A stretch of DNA of 64,000 bases from Clostridia bacterium (GTDB taxonomy: Bacteria > Bacillota > Clostridia > Monoglobales > Monoglobaceae), in assembly GCA_017546205.1 (NCBI GenBank), contig JAFYXJ010000006.1:1-64000 (forward strand), given 5' to 3'. The notes beneath the pieces were generated by a model, which saw only the letters and a program-made list of their open reading frames with translations, did no database searches and was not told the origin of the DNA. Shown here piece after piece: positions 13,447 through 22,498 of the stretch; position 1 is the stretch's first letter, and every line of letters starts with the position of its first letter. The position numbers and the translations under genes were made by a program.

Positions 13447-16059
13447 ATGAAACCATTGAATTTGATTGACAGCGTAGAAAACTTAGAACAAGCCTTTCGT
13501 GAGGTACGGGCAGCACAGCAGATTTTCGCCGGCTATACTCAGGAACAGGTAGATAAAATTTTCCTTGCGGCGGCATCTGCTGCCAACCAGATGCGGATCC
13601 CTCTTGCGAAAATGGCAGTTGAGGAAACCGGCATGGGTATTGTGGAAGATAAGGTAATCAAAAACAACTATGCATCCGAATATATTTACAACGCCTATAA
13701 AGATACCAAGACCTGCGGCGTCATTGAAGAAGACTCCGCATTTGGCATCAAAAAGATTGCAGAGCCGATCGGTGTGATTGCGGCAGTTATCCCCACCACC
13801 AATCCTACCTCTACCGCAATCTTTAAGACCTTGCTGGCATTGAAGACCAGAAACGGCATTATCATCAGCCCCCATCCCCGTGCAAAGAATGCCACCATCG
13901 CGGCAGCCAGAGTCGTTCTGGAAGCAGCGGTAAAAGCCGGCGCACCGGAGGGAATCATCCGCTGGATTGATGTTCCCAGTCTGGATATGACCAATCTGGT
14001 TATGAAAGAATCCGACCTGATTCTGGCAACCGGCGGTCCCGGCATGGTAAAAGCCGCATATTCCAGCGGTAAACCCGCTGTTGGCGTAGGTGCCGGAAAC
14101 ACACCCGCCATCATTGATGACAGTGCCGACATTCTTCTTGCGGTCAACTCCATTATCCTTTCCAAGACCTTTGACAACGGTATGATTTGTGCATCTGAGC
14201 AATCGGTCATTGTACTTGACAAGATTTACAAAGCCGTAAAACAGGAGTTCTTGGCACGGGGTTGTTACTTCCTTACCCCCGAAGAGACAGAAAAGGTGCG
14301 GAAAACCATTATCATCAACGGTTCGCTCAATGCAAAAATCGTTGGACAGACCGCTCACACCATTGCAACTCTTGCAGGCGTGGATGTTCCCAAAACCTGT
14401 AAAATCCTTATTGGCGAGGTTGAATCTGTGGAACTTACCGAGGAGTTTGCACACGAAAAGTTGTCTCCCGTTCTTGCTATGTACAAGGCAAAGGACATTC
14501 AGGATGCCTTTCAGAAAGCAGAACAGTTGGTTGCAGACGGCGGATACGGGCACACATCTTCCATTTACCTGAACCCGGTAACCGAACAGGCAAAACTTGA
14601 CGAATTTGCCGCACGGATGAAAACCTGCCGTATTCTGGTCAACACCCCCTCTTCCCACGGCGGTATCGGTGACCTTTACAACTTTAAGTTGGCACCGTCT
14701 TTGACCCTTGGCTGTGGTTCCTGGGGCGGAAACTCGGTCAGCGAAAACGTTGGCGTGAAACATCTGCTGAACATCAAAACTGTAGCAGAGAGGAGAGAGA
14801 ATATGCTTTGGTTCCGTGCACCTGAGAAAATTTATATCAAAAAGGGCTGTCTGCCCGTTGCCCTTGACGAACTGAAAACTGTCATGGGAAAGAAAAGAGC
14901 CTTTATCGTTACCGATACCTTCCTGTATCAGAACGGATACACCAAACCCATCACCGACAAACTGGACCAGATGGGTATTGCACACACCACCTTCTTTGAC
15001 GTACAGCCTGACCCCACCTTGCTGAATGCGAAAAACGGTGCGGCACAGATGGCTGCATTCCAGCCTGACACCATCATCGCTCTGGGCGGCGGTTCTGCTA
15101 TGGACGCAGCAAAGATTATGTGGGTGCTGTACGAACATCCTGAGGTTGACTTTATGGATATGGCAATGCGGTTCATGGATATCAGAAAACGTATCTACAC
15201 CTTCCCCAGGATGGGTGAAAAAGCATACTTCATTGCAATTCCCACATCGGCAGGTACCGGTTCCGAGGTAACACCTTTTGCAGTTATTACCGATGAAGAG
15301 ACCGGCGTAAAATACCCTCTGGCAGACTATGAACTGCTTCCCAACATGGCAATTGTGGACACCGATTTCCACATGTCTGCACCCAAGGGGCTGACCGCCG
15401 CATCCGGTATTGACGCAGTGACCCATGCATTGGAGGCTTATGCCGCAATGCTGGCAACCGACTACACCGACGGACTTGCCCTCAAGGCACTCAAAACCAT
15501 TTTTGAATATCTGCCCCGTGCGTACGAAAACGGTGCAACCGACATTGAGGCAAGAGAAAAAATGGCAAACGCCGCTACCATTGCCGGTATGGCATTTGCC
15601 AATGCATTCTTAGGTATCTGCCATTCGATGGCACACAAGTTGGGTGCGTTCCACCATCTGCCCCACGGCGTTGCCAACGCATTGATGATTGAAGAAGTGC
15701 TTCGGTTCAACGCAAGTGAAGCACCGGTCAAGATGGGAACATTCTCTCAGTATGACCATCCCCACACGCTGGCTCGTTACGGCGAGGTTGCCGATTATCT
15801 GGGACTGAAAGGCAAGAATGACAGCGAAAAACTGGAAAGCCTGATTGCCGCCATCAATCAACTGAAAACCACCGTTGGTATCAAGGGTTGCATCAAAGAT
15901 TACGGCATTGACGAACAGGTCTTCCTTGACAATCTGGACGCTATGGTGGAACAGGCGTTTGACGACCAGTGCACCGGTGCAAACCCCAGATACCCGCTGA
16001 TGAGCGAAATTAAGCAAATGTATCTCAACGCTTACTACGGCACCCATACCGAAGTATAA
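13447..16059 (+). CDS. adhE: Bifunctional acetaldehyde-CoA/alcohol dehydrogenase
   Basis: 870 residues, full length. The N-terminal half is the CoA-acylating aldehyde dehydrogenase: catalytic Cys in NGMICASEQSV, NAD-binding ATGGPGMVKAAYSSG. The C-terminal half is an iron-dependent alcohol dehydrogenase: GGGSAMDAAK, then PTSAGTGSEVTPFAV and metal ligands in GICHSMAHKLGAFHHLPHG. It reduces acetyl-CoA to ethanol, regenerating NAD+ in fermentation, and such proteins form spirosomes. The ATG at 13447 follows GGAGGAG; the earlier TTG lies inside that site. It stands apart as a monocistronic or two-gene unit with the kinase-like gene 17 bp downstream. Confidence 0.97.
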   Translation: MKPLNLIDSVENLEQAFREVRAAQQIFAGYTQEQVDKIFLAAASAANQMRIPLAKMAVEETGMGIVEDKVIKNNYASEYIYNAYKDTKTCGVIEEDSAFGIKKIAEPIGVIAAVIPTTNPTSTAIFKTLLALKTRNGIIISPHPRAKNATIAAARVVLEAAVKAGAPEGIIRWIDVPSLDMTNLVMKESDLILATGGPGMVKAAYSSGKPAVGVGAGNTPAIIDDSADILLAVNSIILSKTFDNGMICASEQSVIVLDKIYKAVKQEFLARGCYFLTPEETEKVRKTIIINGSLNAKIVGQTAHTIATLAGVDVPKTCKILIGEVESVELTEEFAHEKLSPVLAMYKAKDIQDAFQKAEQLVADGGYGHTSSIYLNPVTEQAKLDEFAARMKTCRILVNTPSSHGGIGDLYNFKLAPSLTLGCGSWGGNSVSENVGVKHLLNIKTVAERRENMLWFRAPEKIYIKKGCLPVALDELKTVMGKKRAFIVTDTFLYQNGYTKPITDKLDQMGIAHTTFFDVQPDPTLLNAKNGAAQMAAFQPDTIIALGGGSAMDAAKIMWVLYEHPEVDFMDMAMRFMDIRKRIYTFPRMGEKAYFIAIPTSAGTGSEVTPFAVITDEETGVKYPLADYELLPNMAIVDTDFHMSAPKGLTAASGIDAVTHALEAYAAMLATDYTDGLALKALKTIFEYLPRAYENGATDIEAREKMANAATIAGMAFANAFLGICHSMAHKLGAFHHLPHGVANALMIEEVLRFNASEAPVKMGTFSQYDHPHTLARYGEVADYLGLKGKNDSEKLESLIAAINQLKTTVGIKGCIKDYGIDEQVFLDNLDAMVEQAFDDQCTGANPRYPLMSEIKQMYLNAYYGTHTEV

Positions 16060-16076
16060 GAAAGGAGTCGATTGCA

Positions 16077-16826
16077 ATGAAGCAGGAACAAATCGTTTCT
16101 ATCGGAAAACACAAGACAGTCTACCGCGACGGAGATGCTGCCATCAAAGTATTTGATGCAGATTTTTCCAAAGCGGATGTTCTCAACGAGGCACTCAATC
16201 AGGCTCGTATCGAAACCATAGGACTGAATATTCCCAAAATCCACGAGGTACTGACCATTGACGGAAAATGGGCAATTGTCTCAGACTTTATTGAGGGAAA
16301 AACCCTGGCACAACTGATGGAAGAAAATCCTGATAAGAAAGAGGAATATCTGGAACTTCTGGTGGATCTACAGTTGACTATGCACGAAAAAACCTGCACA
16401 CTTCTGAACAAACTGCGGGACAAAATGCATCGTAAAATCAGCGAGACCACACTGGATGCTACCTGCCGGTATGAACTTCATAACCGTCTGGAGGGGATGC
16501 CCCGCCACAACAAAGTATGTCACGGCGACTTTAACCCCAGCAACATCATCATCCGTGAGGACGGTACCCCGTTCATTGTGGACTGGGCACACGCAACCCA
16601 GGGAAACGCTTCGGCAGATGCCGCAAGGACCTATCTGCTGTTCTGCCTGAACGGAGATGAAGATGGTGCAAAGATGTATCTGAATATCTTCTGTAAAAAG
16701 AGCAATACCGCCCGCCAGTATGTTGAAAAATGGATGCCCATTGTTGCCGCATCCCAATCGGTAAAAGGCAACGAAGAAGAGAGAGAATTCCTCTTATCTT
16801 GGGCAGATGTTATGGACTACGAATAA
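16077..16826 (+). CDS. APH/choline-kinase family phosphotransferase
   Basis: 249 residues of the aminoglycoside phosphotransferase/choline kinase fold. The catalytic loop is CHGDFNPSNIII (D in HGD) and the metal-binding segment is PFIVDWAHATQGN; a glycine-poor N-terminal lobe carries the ATP lysine (AAIKVFDADF). Family members phosphorylate small alcohols, sugars or antibiotics, or are of unknown substrate; this one cannot be assigned. The ATG follows AAAGGAG and lies 17 bp after adhE, so co-transcription is likely. Confidence 0.8.
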   Translation: MKQEQIVSIGKHKTVYRDGDAAIKVFDADFSKADVLNEALNQARIETIGLNIPKIHEVLTIDGKWAIVSDFIEGKTLAQLMEENPDKKEEYLELLVDLQLTMHEKTCTLLNKLRDKMHRKISETTLDATCRYELHNRLEGMPRHNKVCHGDFNPSNIIIREDGTPFIVDWAHATQGNASADAARTYLLFCLNGDEDGAKMYLNIFCKKSNTARQYVEKWMPIVAASQSVKGNEEEREFLLSWADVMDYE

Positions 16827-16864
16827 AAAAAGATAGTACCCTTTGATGGGTACTATCTTTTTTT
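16825..16864. terminator. Bidirectional intrinsic terminator
   Basis: A stem of AAAAAAAGATAGTACC with GGTACTATCTTTTTTT around a short loop lies between the convergent kinase-like and DUF523 genes, and serves both. Confidence 0.9.
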
Positions 16865-17307
16865 CATAATAGTTCTATCCGGCTTTCGCCAAAGATTGCG
16901 ATTCCCTGACGGGAAAGGGCATCGGCAGTTGCGCCGTTTCCGGCAACCAACCGTTTTTCAAAACTTCCGTCGTAAATTTCCCCGTATCCGCAGGAGGGAC
17001 TTTTCTCTTTCAGCAATGCCCGCTTCACTCCAAAAAGCAGAGCAAGGGCAACGCTTTCTTCCGCCCCTTTTCGGTATTGTTCCGTCACATCGGTTCCATC
17101 CTGACACACAAACCGTTCCCCGTTGTATTCGGCAGGCTTTCTCGGCGTACTCAACCCGCCTAACTGTTCCGGACAGACGGGAATCAGCCAATAGGCATCC
17201 TGTAACTGTTCCAGAACCTCTTTGGAAAGGGGCTTCCGTTTTCCATCATACCGGCACCCCGTCCCCAACAGGCAGGCACTTATCAGCAATGGTTCTTTTT
17301 TCCCCAT
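16864..17307 (-). CDS. DUF523 family protein
   Basis: 147 residues with the DUF523 pattern: LLISACLLGTGCRYDG near the N-terminus, VCPEQLGGLSTPR in the middle and ALLKEKSPSCGYGEIYDG after it. Three conserved cysteines and the SPSCG motif suggest metal or substrate binding. The family is found alone or fused to other domains; function is unknown. The ATG at 17307 gives the family start and has a GGGGTGA site; the longer reading has no good ribosome site. Confidence 0.88.
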   Translation of the reverse strand: MGKKEPLLISACLLGTGCRYDGKRKPLSKEVLEQLQDAYWLIPVCPEQLGGLSTPRKPAEYNGERFVCQDGTDVTEQYRKGAEESVALALLFGVKRALLKEKSPSCGYGEIYDGSFEKRLVAGNGATADALSRQGIAIFGESRIELL

Positions 17308-17375
17308 ACATTCACCCCGTTTGTGTAGTCTTGTTACGGAACCCATTGTACCACAAAAAGCAGGATGGTTGCAAC

Positions 17376-18053
17376 CTATTTTTCTTTGGGAATCACCACC
17401 GTCTCCCCCGTTCCTTTATCGAAACTGAGATAATACACCTGCCGATAGGAAGAAAGTTTATGTTGTTTCAACTGTTTTTTTAGCCAGTTTTGATTTAGTC
17501 CCAACTGTTTCAGCCGTTTTTTCATCAAATGTCCGTTGTCTACCAATACATAATTCAGGTCGCTGTTATCCTCCGGTTCTGCCTGACTTTTGGGGGTCAA
17601 GGGGGATTCCTCACTGCGGAGAATGACACTGATCTTCCCGTTGGTTTCCATAATCACATAGTCTACCTGACTTAGGCTGATCACACCCTGATTTCGCAAC
17701 TCCTCCATCAAATCTCCCAGATTAAATCTTTGACGGCGCATTTCTTTCTGGTTGAGTTTTCCTTTTTGATAGAGCATGCTGGGTTTTCCGTACAATGCCG
17801 AACGGATATGGACGCTGCGATAGGCAAGATAAGAAATCACATGTTCCATCACCAACAGGATACCAATGGGCAGAAACACATGGTGCAACGGAATCTTGGT
17901 ATCGGTAATGGGCAAAGCGGCAATCTCCGAGATGATGATGGTGACCACCAGTTCCGATGCTTCCAGTTCCCCAATCTGCCGTTTTCCCATCAACCGCAGT
18001 GTTAAAATTACAAATAGATAAATGACTATCGTACGCCATACCAATCCTATCAT
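17376..18053 (-). CDS. DUF421 / YetF family membrane protein
   Basis: 225 residues. Three N-terminal membrane helices (WRTIVIYLFVILTLRLMG, then VVTIIISEIAALPI and a third ending LVMEHVISYLA) are followed by the conserved GKPSMLYQKGKLNQKEMRR and LRNQGVISLSQVDYVIME cytoplasmic domain, typical of YetF. A polar C-terminal extension of about 80 residues follows. YetF-like proteins contribute to spore germination or membrane function in bacilli; role here is unknown. The ATG at 18053 follows AGAGGTGA. Confidence 0.88.
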   Translation of the reverse strand: MIGLVWRTIVIYLFVILTLRLMGKRQIGELEASELVVTIIISEIAALPITDTKIPLHHVFLPIGILLVMEHVISYLAYRSVHIRSALYGKPSMLYQKGKLNQKEMRRQRFNLGDLMEELRNQGVISLSQVDYVIMETNGKISVILRSEESPLTPKSQAEPEDNSDLNYVLVDNGHLMKKRLKQLGLNQNWLKKQLKQHKLSSYRQVYYLSFDKGTGETVVIPKEK

Positions 18054-18090
18054 TTTTTTCACCTCTTTCACCAGTATCTGCAAAAAACGG

Positions 18091-18119
18091 TTTACAAATA
18101 CATAAAAAAGAGGTATACT
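18091..18119 (+). promoter_or_regulatory. Promoter of the ROK glucokinase gene
   Basis: TTTACA (18091-18096), 17 bp, TATACT (18114-18119); the start codon is about 35 bases further on. Confidence 0.65.
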
Positions 18120-18154
18120 GAAAGTATAATGATTGAATTTGGAGGAATCTTACT

Positions 18155-19096
18155 ATGTTTCTTGGAATTGATTTAGGCGGAACCAACATTGCAGTAGGAT
18201 TGGTTGACAACACTCCCAAAGTGGTTTCCAATGCTTCCTGTCCCACCGATTCCGGCCGTCCCTATCAGGAAATTGTCAAAGATATGGCAGACCTTTGCCA
18301 AAAAGTTATGGCAGAAGGCGGTGCTACGATTGCAGATATTGAAGGTATCGGCATCGGCAGTCCCGGCTCTATTGACAGCAAAAACGGGGTTGTTCTTTAT
18401 GCCAATAACCTGGGATGGGAGAATGTTCCGCTCCGCACCGAACTGGGCAAATACTTCCCCAATATTCCCATCGGCGTAGAAAATGACGCAAACGCTGCGG
18501 CTTACGGCGAATATGTCGTCAACGGCCACGGTTCTGACAGTTTTGTTGCCATCACGTTAGGAACCGGTATCGGCGGCGGTATTGTTCTGGACAAAAAAAT
18601 CTACCGGGGTCACAACGGCAGCGGCGGTGAGTTGGGACACACCACGCTGGTATTCGGCGGAGAGCCCTGTACCTGCGGAAAGCCCGGTTGCTGGGAGGCG
18701 TACGCATCGGTAACTGCCCTGATTCGCCAGACCAAGGCAGCCATTGCGGCAAATCCTGATTCCCTGATGGCAAAACTGGCAGAAGATGCCGGAAAGGTAA
18801 GCGGAAGAACCTCCTTTGACGCCGCAAAGCAAGGCGACAAGGCAGCACAAGAGGTGGTAGACACCTATATCCGCTACGTGGCAGAGGGTATTGTCAACGT
18901 GATTAATATTTTCCAACCGGAAACTCTGGTCATCGGCGGCGGTATCAGCAAAGAGGGTGACTACCTTTTGACACCTATTCAGAAATATGTAGACACCTAC
19001 ACCTACGGCGGTGTAGAACCCAGAACCAAACTGATGATTGCAACCCTGTTCAATGATGCAGGAATTATTGGTGCAGCGCTGGCATCTACCTTATAA
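18155..19096 (+). CDS. glcK: ROK family glucokinase
   Basis: 313 residues. The N-terminal phosphate loop is FLGIDLGGTNIAVGLVD; sugar-binding and catalytic residues lie in VENDANAAAYGEY (catalytic Asp) and GTGIGGGIVLDKKIYRG; the ROK zinc motif is seen as GELGHTTL with CTCGKPGCWE (three cysteines); the C-terminal EGIVNVINIFQPETLVIGGGIS is typical. It phosphorylates glucose with ATP in the cytoplasm. A GGAGGAA site precedes the ATG. Monocistronic, ending near a strong terminator. Confidence 0.93.
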   Translation: MFLGIDLGGTNIAVGLVDNTPKVVSNASCPTDSGRPYQEIVKDMADLCQKVMAEGGATIADIEGIGIGSPGSIDSKNGVVLYANNLGWENVPLRTELGKYFPNIPIGVENDANAAAYGEYVVNGHGSDSFVAITLGTGIGGGIVLDKKIYRGHNGSGGELGHTTLVFGGEPCTCGKPGCWEAYASVTALIRQTKAAIAANPDSLMAKLAEDAGKVSGRTSFDAAKQGDKAAQEVVDTYIRYVAEGIVNVINIFQPETLVIGGGISKEGDYLLTPIQKYVDTYTYGGVEPRTKLMIATLFNDAGIIGAALASTL

Positions 19097-19145
19097 AACT
19101 TGGTCTATCACCAAGGGGATGGAGCATCCTCATGGTTTATAACAC

Positions 19146-19184
19146 AAAACCGCAAGGGAACTTAAAGTTCCTCTTGCGGTTTTT
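19146..19184. terminator. Intrinsic terminator shared by glcK and the CorC-type gene
   Basis: AAAACCGCAAGGGAACT with AGTTCCTCTTGCGGTTTT, 17 bp stem with one mismatch. The last codons of the minus-strand gene lie inside the hairpin. Confidence 0.85.
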
Positions 19185-20490
19185 CTTCGCGTATGAAACA
19201 AACAATGGTTTCTTCAATCCGGTGTTCCTGAATGGATGTCACCTTGATTTGCAACTGACCGATTTCGGTTTCCACCGTCTCCCCGTCTTCCGGCAGGGTT
19301 TCAATGGCATCCAGAATCAAGCCGGCAAAGGTATTGTAATCCCCCTCGGGGATTGTAATATTCAAGGCTTCTTCCACATCTTCAATCAGGGTCGCTCCCT
19401 TAATTTTCCATGTGTTTTCGTCAATATTCAGAATATCGGTGTCTTTTTCTTCAATCTCGTCGTACTCGCTGTAGAGTTCTCCTACGATTTCTTCCAGCAA
19501 ATCTTCCTGAGTCACCAACCCCTGAAACCCGCCGTACTCATCCAGAACCAACACCATATGGGTGTTCTTCTGTTGCATACGGGAAAATAATTCATCCGCT
19601 TTCATACTGTCAGGCACAAAATAGGGTTCCCGAAAGATACTGCGCAGGCTGTTTTTCTGCCCCCCGCTTAATAAGAACCGGTAAAAATCACGGGTGTTGA
19701 CGATCCCCACCACATTGTCAATTTCCTCGTCACAGACGGGATATCTGGTGTGATTGGTTTCATCAATAAAAGTTTTCCATTCTTCCAGAGAATCTTCCAT
19801 CCAGAGCACGCACGCCTCGGTACGGTGAGTCATAATATCCCCGACCGGCTTGTCATCCATCTCAAAAATATTGTGAATCATCTCTTTTTCGTCATCGTCA
19901 ATGGCACCGCTTTCCAATCCCATATCCACCATCATCCGGATTTCTTCCTCGGTAACTTCTTCTTCCAGGTCATGAGGTTTGACCCCGAACAGACGGGCAA
20001 TCAGGTTGGCAAGCACCGTGGGAATCAAAACCAGCGGTTTTCCCAAAACGGTCAGCACCCCTGTCACACCCACACAGGATACTGCCACAGCCTCCGCCCA
20101 TTTGGCGCCCAGCCGTTTGGGCAGAAGTTCAAAAATAAAAAGGGAAATCAGCAGATAGCATAGCGCCAGCACGGCGCCGGAAAGCCAGTAGCAAAACGCT
20201 CCCGTCTCTGCCAGCCATTGGGTAAGATACGGAAAGAATCCCAAAGCCATAAACACCAGCACGCCGTATGCAATCAGCTGGCGCCACGCGCTCAATCCAC
20301 CGATCACTTCCGTGGGTTGTTCTTCCAGAAGTTCCCAAAGGCGTTTCGCTTTTTCAAGTTCTTCTGCCAGAGTGCCAAGCCGTGCATCATTGACGGTGAC
20401 ACTCGCCTCTTTCAAAAGCGCAATCAAAAAGCCGATAACAATTAAAATTCCGAGTACAGGTAACAACAGTTGCAAAGGCACTGTGTCCAC
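19162..20490 (-). CDS. CorC/HlyC family transporter (CNNM, CBS pair, CorC_HlyC domain)
   Basis: 442 residues. An N-terminal DUF21/CNNM membrane domain with about four helices and the cytoplasmic loop, then a CBS pair (GDIMTHRTEACVLWMEDSLE and MADELFSRMQQKNTHMVLVLDE-type segments) and a C-terminal CorC_HlyC domain containing the EYGGFQGLVTQEDLLEEIVG motif. Such proteins mediate magnesium or cobalt efflux or sensing. It stands alone, convergent with glcK. Old annotations call the family hemolysin C; that name should not be used. Confidence 0.9.
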   Translation of the reverse strand: MDTVPLQLLLPVLGILIVIGFLIALLKEASVTVNDARLGTLAEELEKAKRLWELLEEQPTEVIGGLSAWRQLIAYGVLVFMALGFFPYLTQWLAETGAFCYWLSGAVLALCYLLISLFIFELLPKRLGAKWAEAVAVSCVGVTGVLTVLGKPLVLIPTVLANLIARLFGVKPHDLEEEVTEEEIRMMVDMGLESGAIDDDEKEMIHNIFEMDDKPVGDIMTHRTEACVLWMEDSLEEWKTFIDETNHTRYPVCDEEIDNVVGIVNTRDFYRFLLSGGQKNSLRSIFREPYFVPDSMKADELFSRMQQKNTHMVLVLDEYGGFQGLVTQEDLLEEIVGELYSEYDEIEEKDTDILNIDENTWKIKGATLIEDVEEALNITIPEGDYNTFAGLILDAIETLPEDGETVETEIGQLQIKVTSIQEHRIEETIVCFIREEKPQEEL

Positions 20491-20627
20491 AGTTCATCCA
20501 CCCCTTTTACAAGTTATGTTCCCAGTATAGCAGATATTTCCTTATTTGTCAAAAGTGTATTTTCTCACTGTTTTTTTCTGTCGAAAAAACACCTACGGAA
20601 ATTCCCACCATTATTTTTGAAAAACCC

Positions 20628-20764
20628 TTGCATTTTCTGGAAGAATGTGCTATACTTTTTTCATGTATTCCAAAAAACGTAATTCATGCAACGTTTGTTG
20701 CGGTTTTTGAATTCACGAAATGTTCAGCCGGGTATACAAAATTTCTATTTGGAGGTTCCACAAC
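20628..20764 (+). promoter_or_regulatory. Cold-shock promoter and structured 5' leader
   Basis: TTGCAT (20628-20633), 17 bp, TATACT (20651-20656). The leader of about 100 bases holds an outer stem CGTAATTCA / TGAATTCACG (20678-20686 with 20708-20717) enclosing GCAACGTTTGTTGC (20688-20701), followed by GG and five T. Long structured leaders are typical of cspA mRNAs, where they switch stability or translation with temperature. Confidence 0.6.
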
Positions 20765-20977
20765 ATGAATCAGGGCACAGTAAAATGGTTTAACCCCGCG
20801 AAAGGCTTCGGCTTTATTTCCGACGATAACGGCGGTGACGATGTATTCGTTCACTTCTCCGCAATCATCGCTGACGGTTTCAAGACTCTGGAAGAGGGTC
20901 AGAAAGTTACCTACAGCACCGAGCCGGATCCCAAGGATTCCAGCAAATTGCGGGCTGTTGATGTTCGCGCTATCTAA
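20765..20977 (+). CDS. csp: Cold shock protein (CspA family)
   Basis: 70 residues with both RNA-binding motifs: KGFGFIS (RNP1) and DVFVHFSAI (RNP2). It begins [13 protein letters not shown] and ends with the usual VDVRAI. It is an RNA chaperone that melts structures in mRNA. GGAGGT precedes the ATG at 20765; the longer frame is not coding. It is single and has its own leader. Confidence 0.96.
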   Translation: MNQGTVKWFNPAKGFGFISDDNGGDDVFVHFSAIIADGFKTLEEGQKVTYSTEPDPKDSSKLRAVDVRAI

Positions 20978-21074
20978 GCGGAGCGGGTTCCACCTATCAT
21001 CTTTGCGTTATATCGGCTGAAAAGAACTTTTCAGACTTGAAACTTGCGTACAAATGATAAATGGACAAAAAAAT

Positions 21075-21107
21075 CCCTCAGTCGCTATGACTGAGGGTTC
21101 TTTTTTT
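21075..21107. terminator. Bidirectional intrinsic terminator
   Basis: CCCTCAGTC, GCTAT loop, GACTGAGGG, then TTC and seven T; eight A precede it. It serves csp and the convergent panT-coaX operon. A second hairpin, CTGAAAAGAACTTTTCAG, lies just upstream. Confidence 0.88.
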
Positions 21108-21681
21108 ATGCTTTTTCACGAATTTTTAACAACCGTACAACCACCGGACTTAAAATCAGGGAGGTCAAAACTTCTACAATAAAGTTTCCGCCAACTAATC
21201 CGTAAATCATGTACCCTGCAGTATCTCCGCCAAATCCTGCCGCCTGTGTCCACTGGGCAATGGGTTCCATAAAGAATGCCAGACAACCCAGCAAAAAGAC
21301 AACGGTATTCACCACCGGACAAACCAGAGCCGCTGTCAGCACCGCTGCCAGACTGTTTTTGGTCAGGTTCAGCATCAACTTGTACACAAGGGCTGCGCAA
21401 AGTCCTGAGAGGATACCCTTACAGAATACTGTAATCACGGTCCCCAAAGGGGTTACTGCCAGAAATGCCGCCGCATCGCCGCATAAAAGCACCGCTGCGC
21501 CAAACACAAATCCAAGCCAGGTTGCCACACCCACTCCGCAGGTTGCCGCACCGATGACAATGGGGATCAGCACCGGAGAGATGGCAAAAGGTCCCAACTT
21601 CACAAAGGCTCCCAGATACTGGAGCAGGAATACCAACGCCGTCAGAACGGCGCCCAAAACCATAGTTTTGGTATTTTTCAT
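21106..21681 (-). CDS. panT: ECF transporter S component, probable pantothenate transporter
   Basis: 191 very hydrophobic residues, about six membrane helices, starting MKNTKTMVLGAVLTALVFLL, the typical S-component start with the A-L-x-x-A interaction face. S components bind vitamins and share the EcfA/A'/T energy module encoded elsewhere. It lies 52 bp downstream of coaX, the kinase that uses pantothenate, so pantothenate is the probable ligand; substrate assignment is by context, not by motif. Confidence 0.75.
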   Translation of the reverse strand: MKNTKTMVLGAVLTALVFLLQYLGAFVKLGPFAISPVLIPIVIGAATCGVGVATWLGFVFGAAVLLCGDAAAFLAVTPLGTVITVFCKGILSGLCAALVYKLMLNLTKNSLAAVLTAALVCPVVNTVVFLLGCLAFFMEPIAQWTQAAGFGGDTAGYMIYGLVGGNFIVEVLTSLILSPVVVRLLKIREKA

Positions 21682-21732
21682 AAAAATTCCTCCTTGCTGT
21701 CGCTCTCATTTCGAGATACAACGCATAAAATT

Positions 21733-22497
21733 TTATTTATTTTTTTCGTAAATCATGTAGAGCCCTTTCAGAATCAAGTGCTCATCCAGAACAAAGTCAG
21801 TCTTACAATGAGGGATAATAAATTTGGAGATTCCCCCTGTTGCCACCTTGTGAAGGGGTGCGCCGAACTCTGCTTCCATCCTCTCTGCCATGCCATCAAT
21901 CAGGCAGGCATTGCCGTAAACCACACCGGACTGCATACTGTCTACGGTGTTTTTCCCAATGATTGTTTTGGGTGCTTTCAAACTAATTTGGGGCAGTTGT
22001 GCCGTTCCGCCGGACAGGGCGGACAAGGCAATCTGCACGCCGGGGATAATGGATACCCCCCGAAATGCCCCCGTTTCGTCAATGACCGATATCTTGGTTG
22101 CGGTTCCCATATCCACCACCAATGCAGGGAGAGGATGACGCTGCGCGACTGCCGCCGCCGAACACACAAGATCGGCACCTACCTGTTGCGGGTTATCTAC
22201 CAGAAGATTGACCCCGCTTTTGATACCGGGACCCACAATCATAGGTGTAATCCCATACACCTTTTCAATGGCTTGGGTCAAGGTTGCATTAAGGGGCGGA
22301 ACCACCGACGAAATGATGGCGCCCCGCACCTCCGGTTTCTTCACATCTTCCAATCGGGTGATGTCATACAACAATGCCGCATACTCATCTTCCGTCTTTT
22401 TTGCATTGGTGGAGAGACGGGACACAAACTGCAGTTCCCCATCCAAAAAACCACCGATTACAATATGAGTATTTCCTATATCCAAGGTAAGAATCAT
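21733..22497 (-). CDS. coaX: Type III pantothenate kinase
   Basis: 254 residues: N-terminal phosphate loop LTLDIGNTHIVIGGF, catalytic aspartate in VDNPQQVGADLVC, ATP and pantothenate contacts in VDMGTATKISV and GVSIIPGVQIAL, and TGGISKFI near the end. It catalyses the first step of coenzyme A synthesis, in the form that does not respond to CoA feedback. It starts one base after the DUF6062 stop, so they are one operon with panT. Confidence 0.95.
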   Translation of the reverse strand: MILTLDIGNTHIVIGGFLDGELQFVSRLSTNAKKTEDEYAALLYDITRLEDVKKPEVRGAIISSVVPPLNATLTQAIEKVYGITPMIVGPGIKSGVNLLVDNPQQVGADLVCSAAAVAQRHPLPALVVDMGTATKISVIDETGAFRGVSIIPGVQIALSALSGGTAQLPQISLKAPKTIIGKNTVDSMQSGVVYGNACLIDGMAERMEAEFGAPLHKVATGGISKFIIPHCKTDFVLDEHLILKGLYMIYEKNK

Positions 22498-22498
22498 C

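Noticed and set aside
13483-15426. 647-codon minus-strand ORF
   Set aside because: Antisense shadow of adhE; rich in cysteine and glycine as expected from reverse reading.
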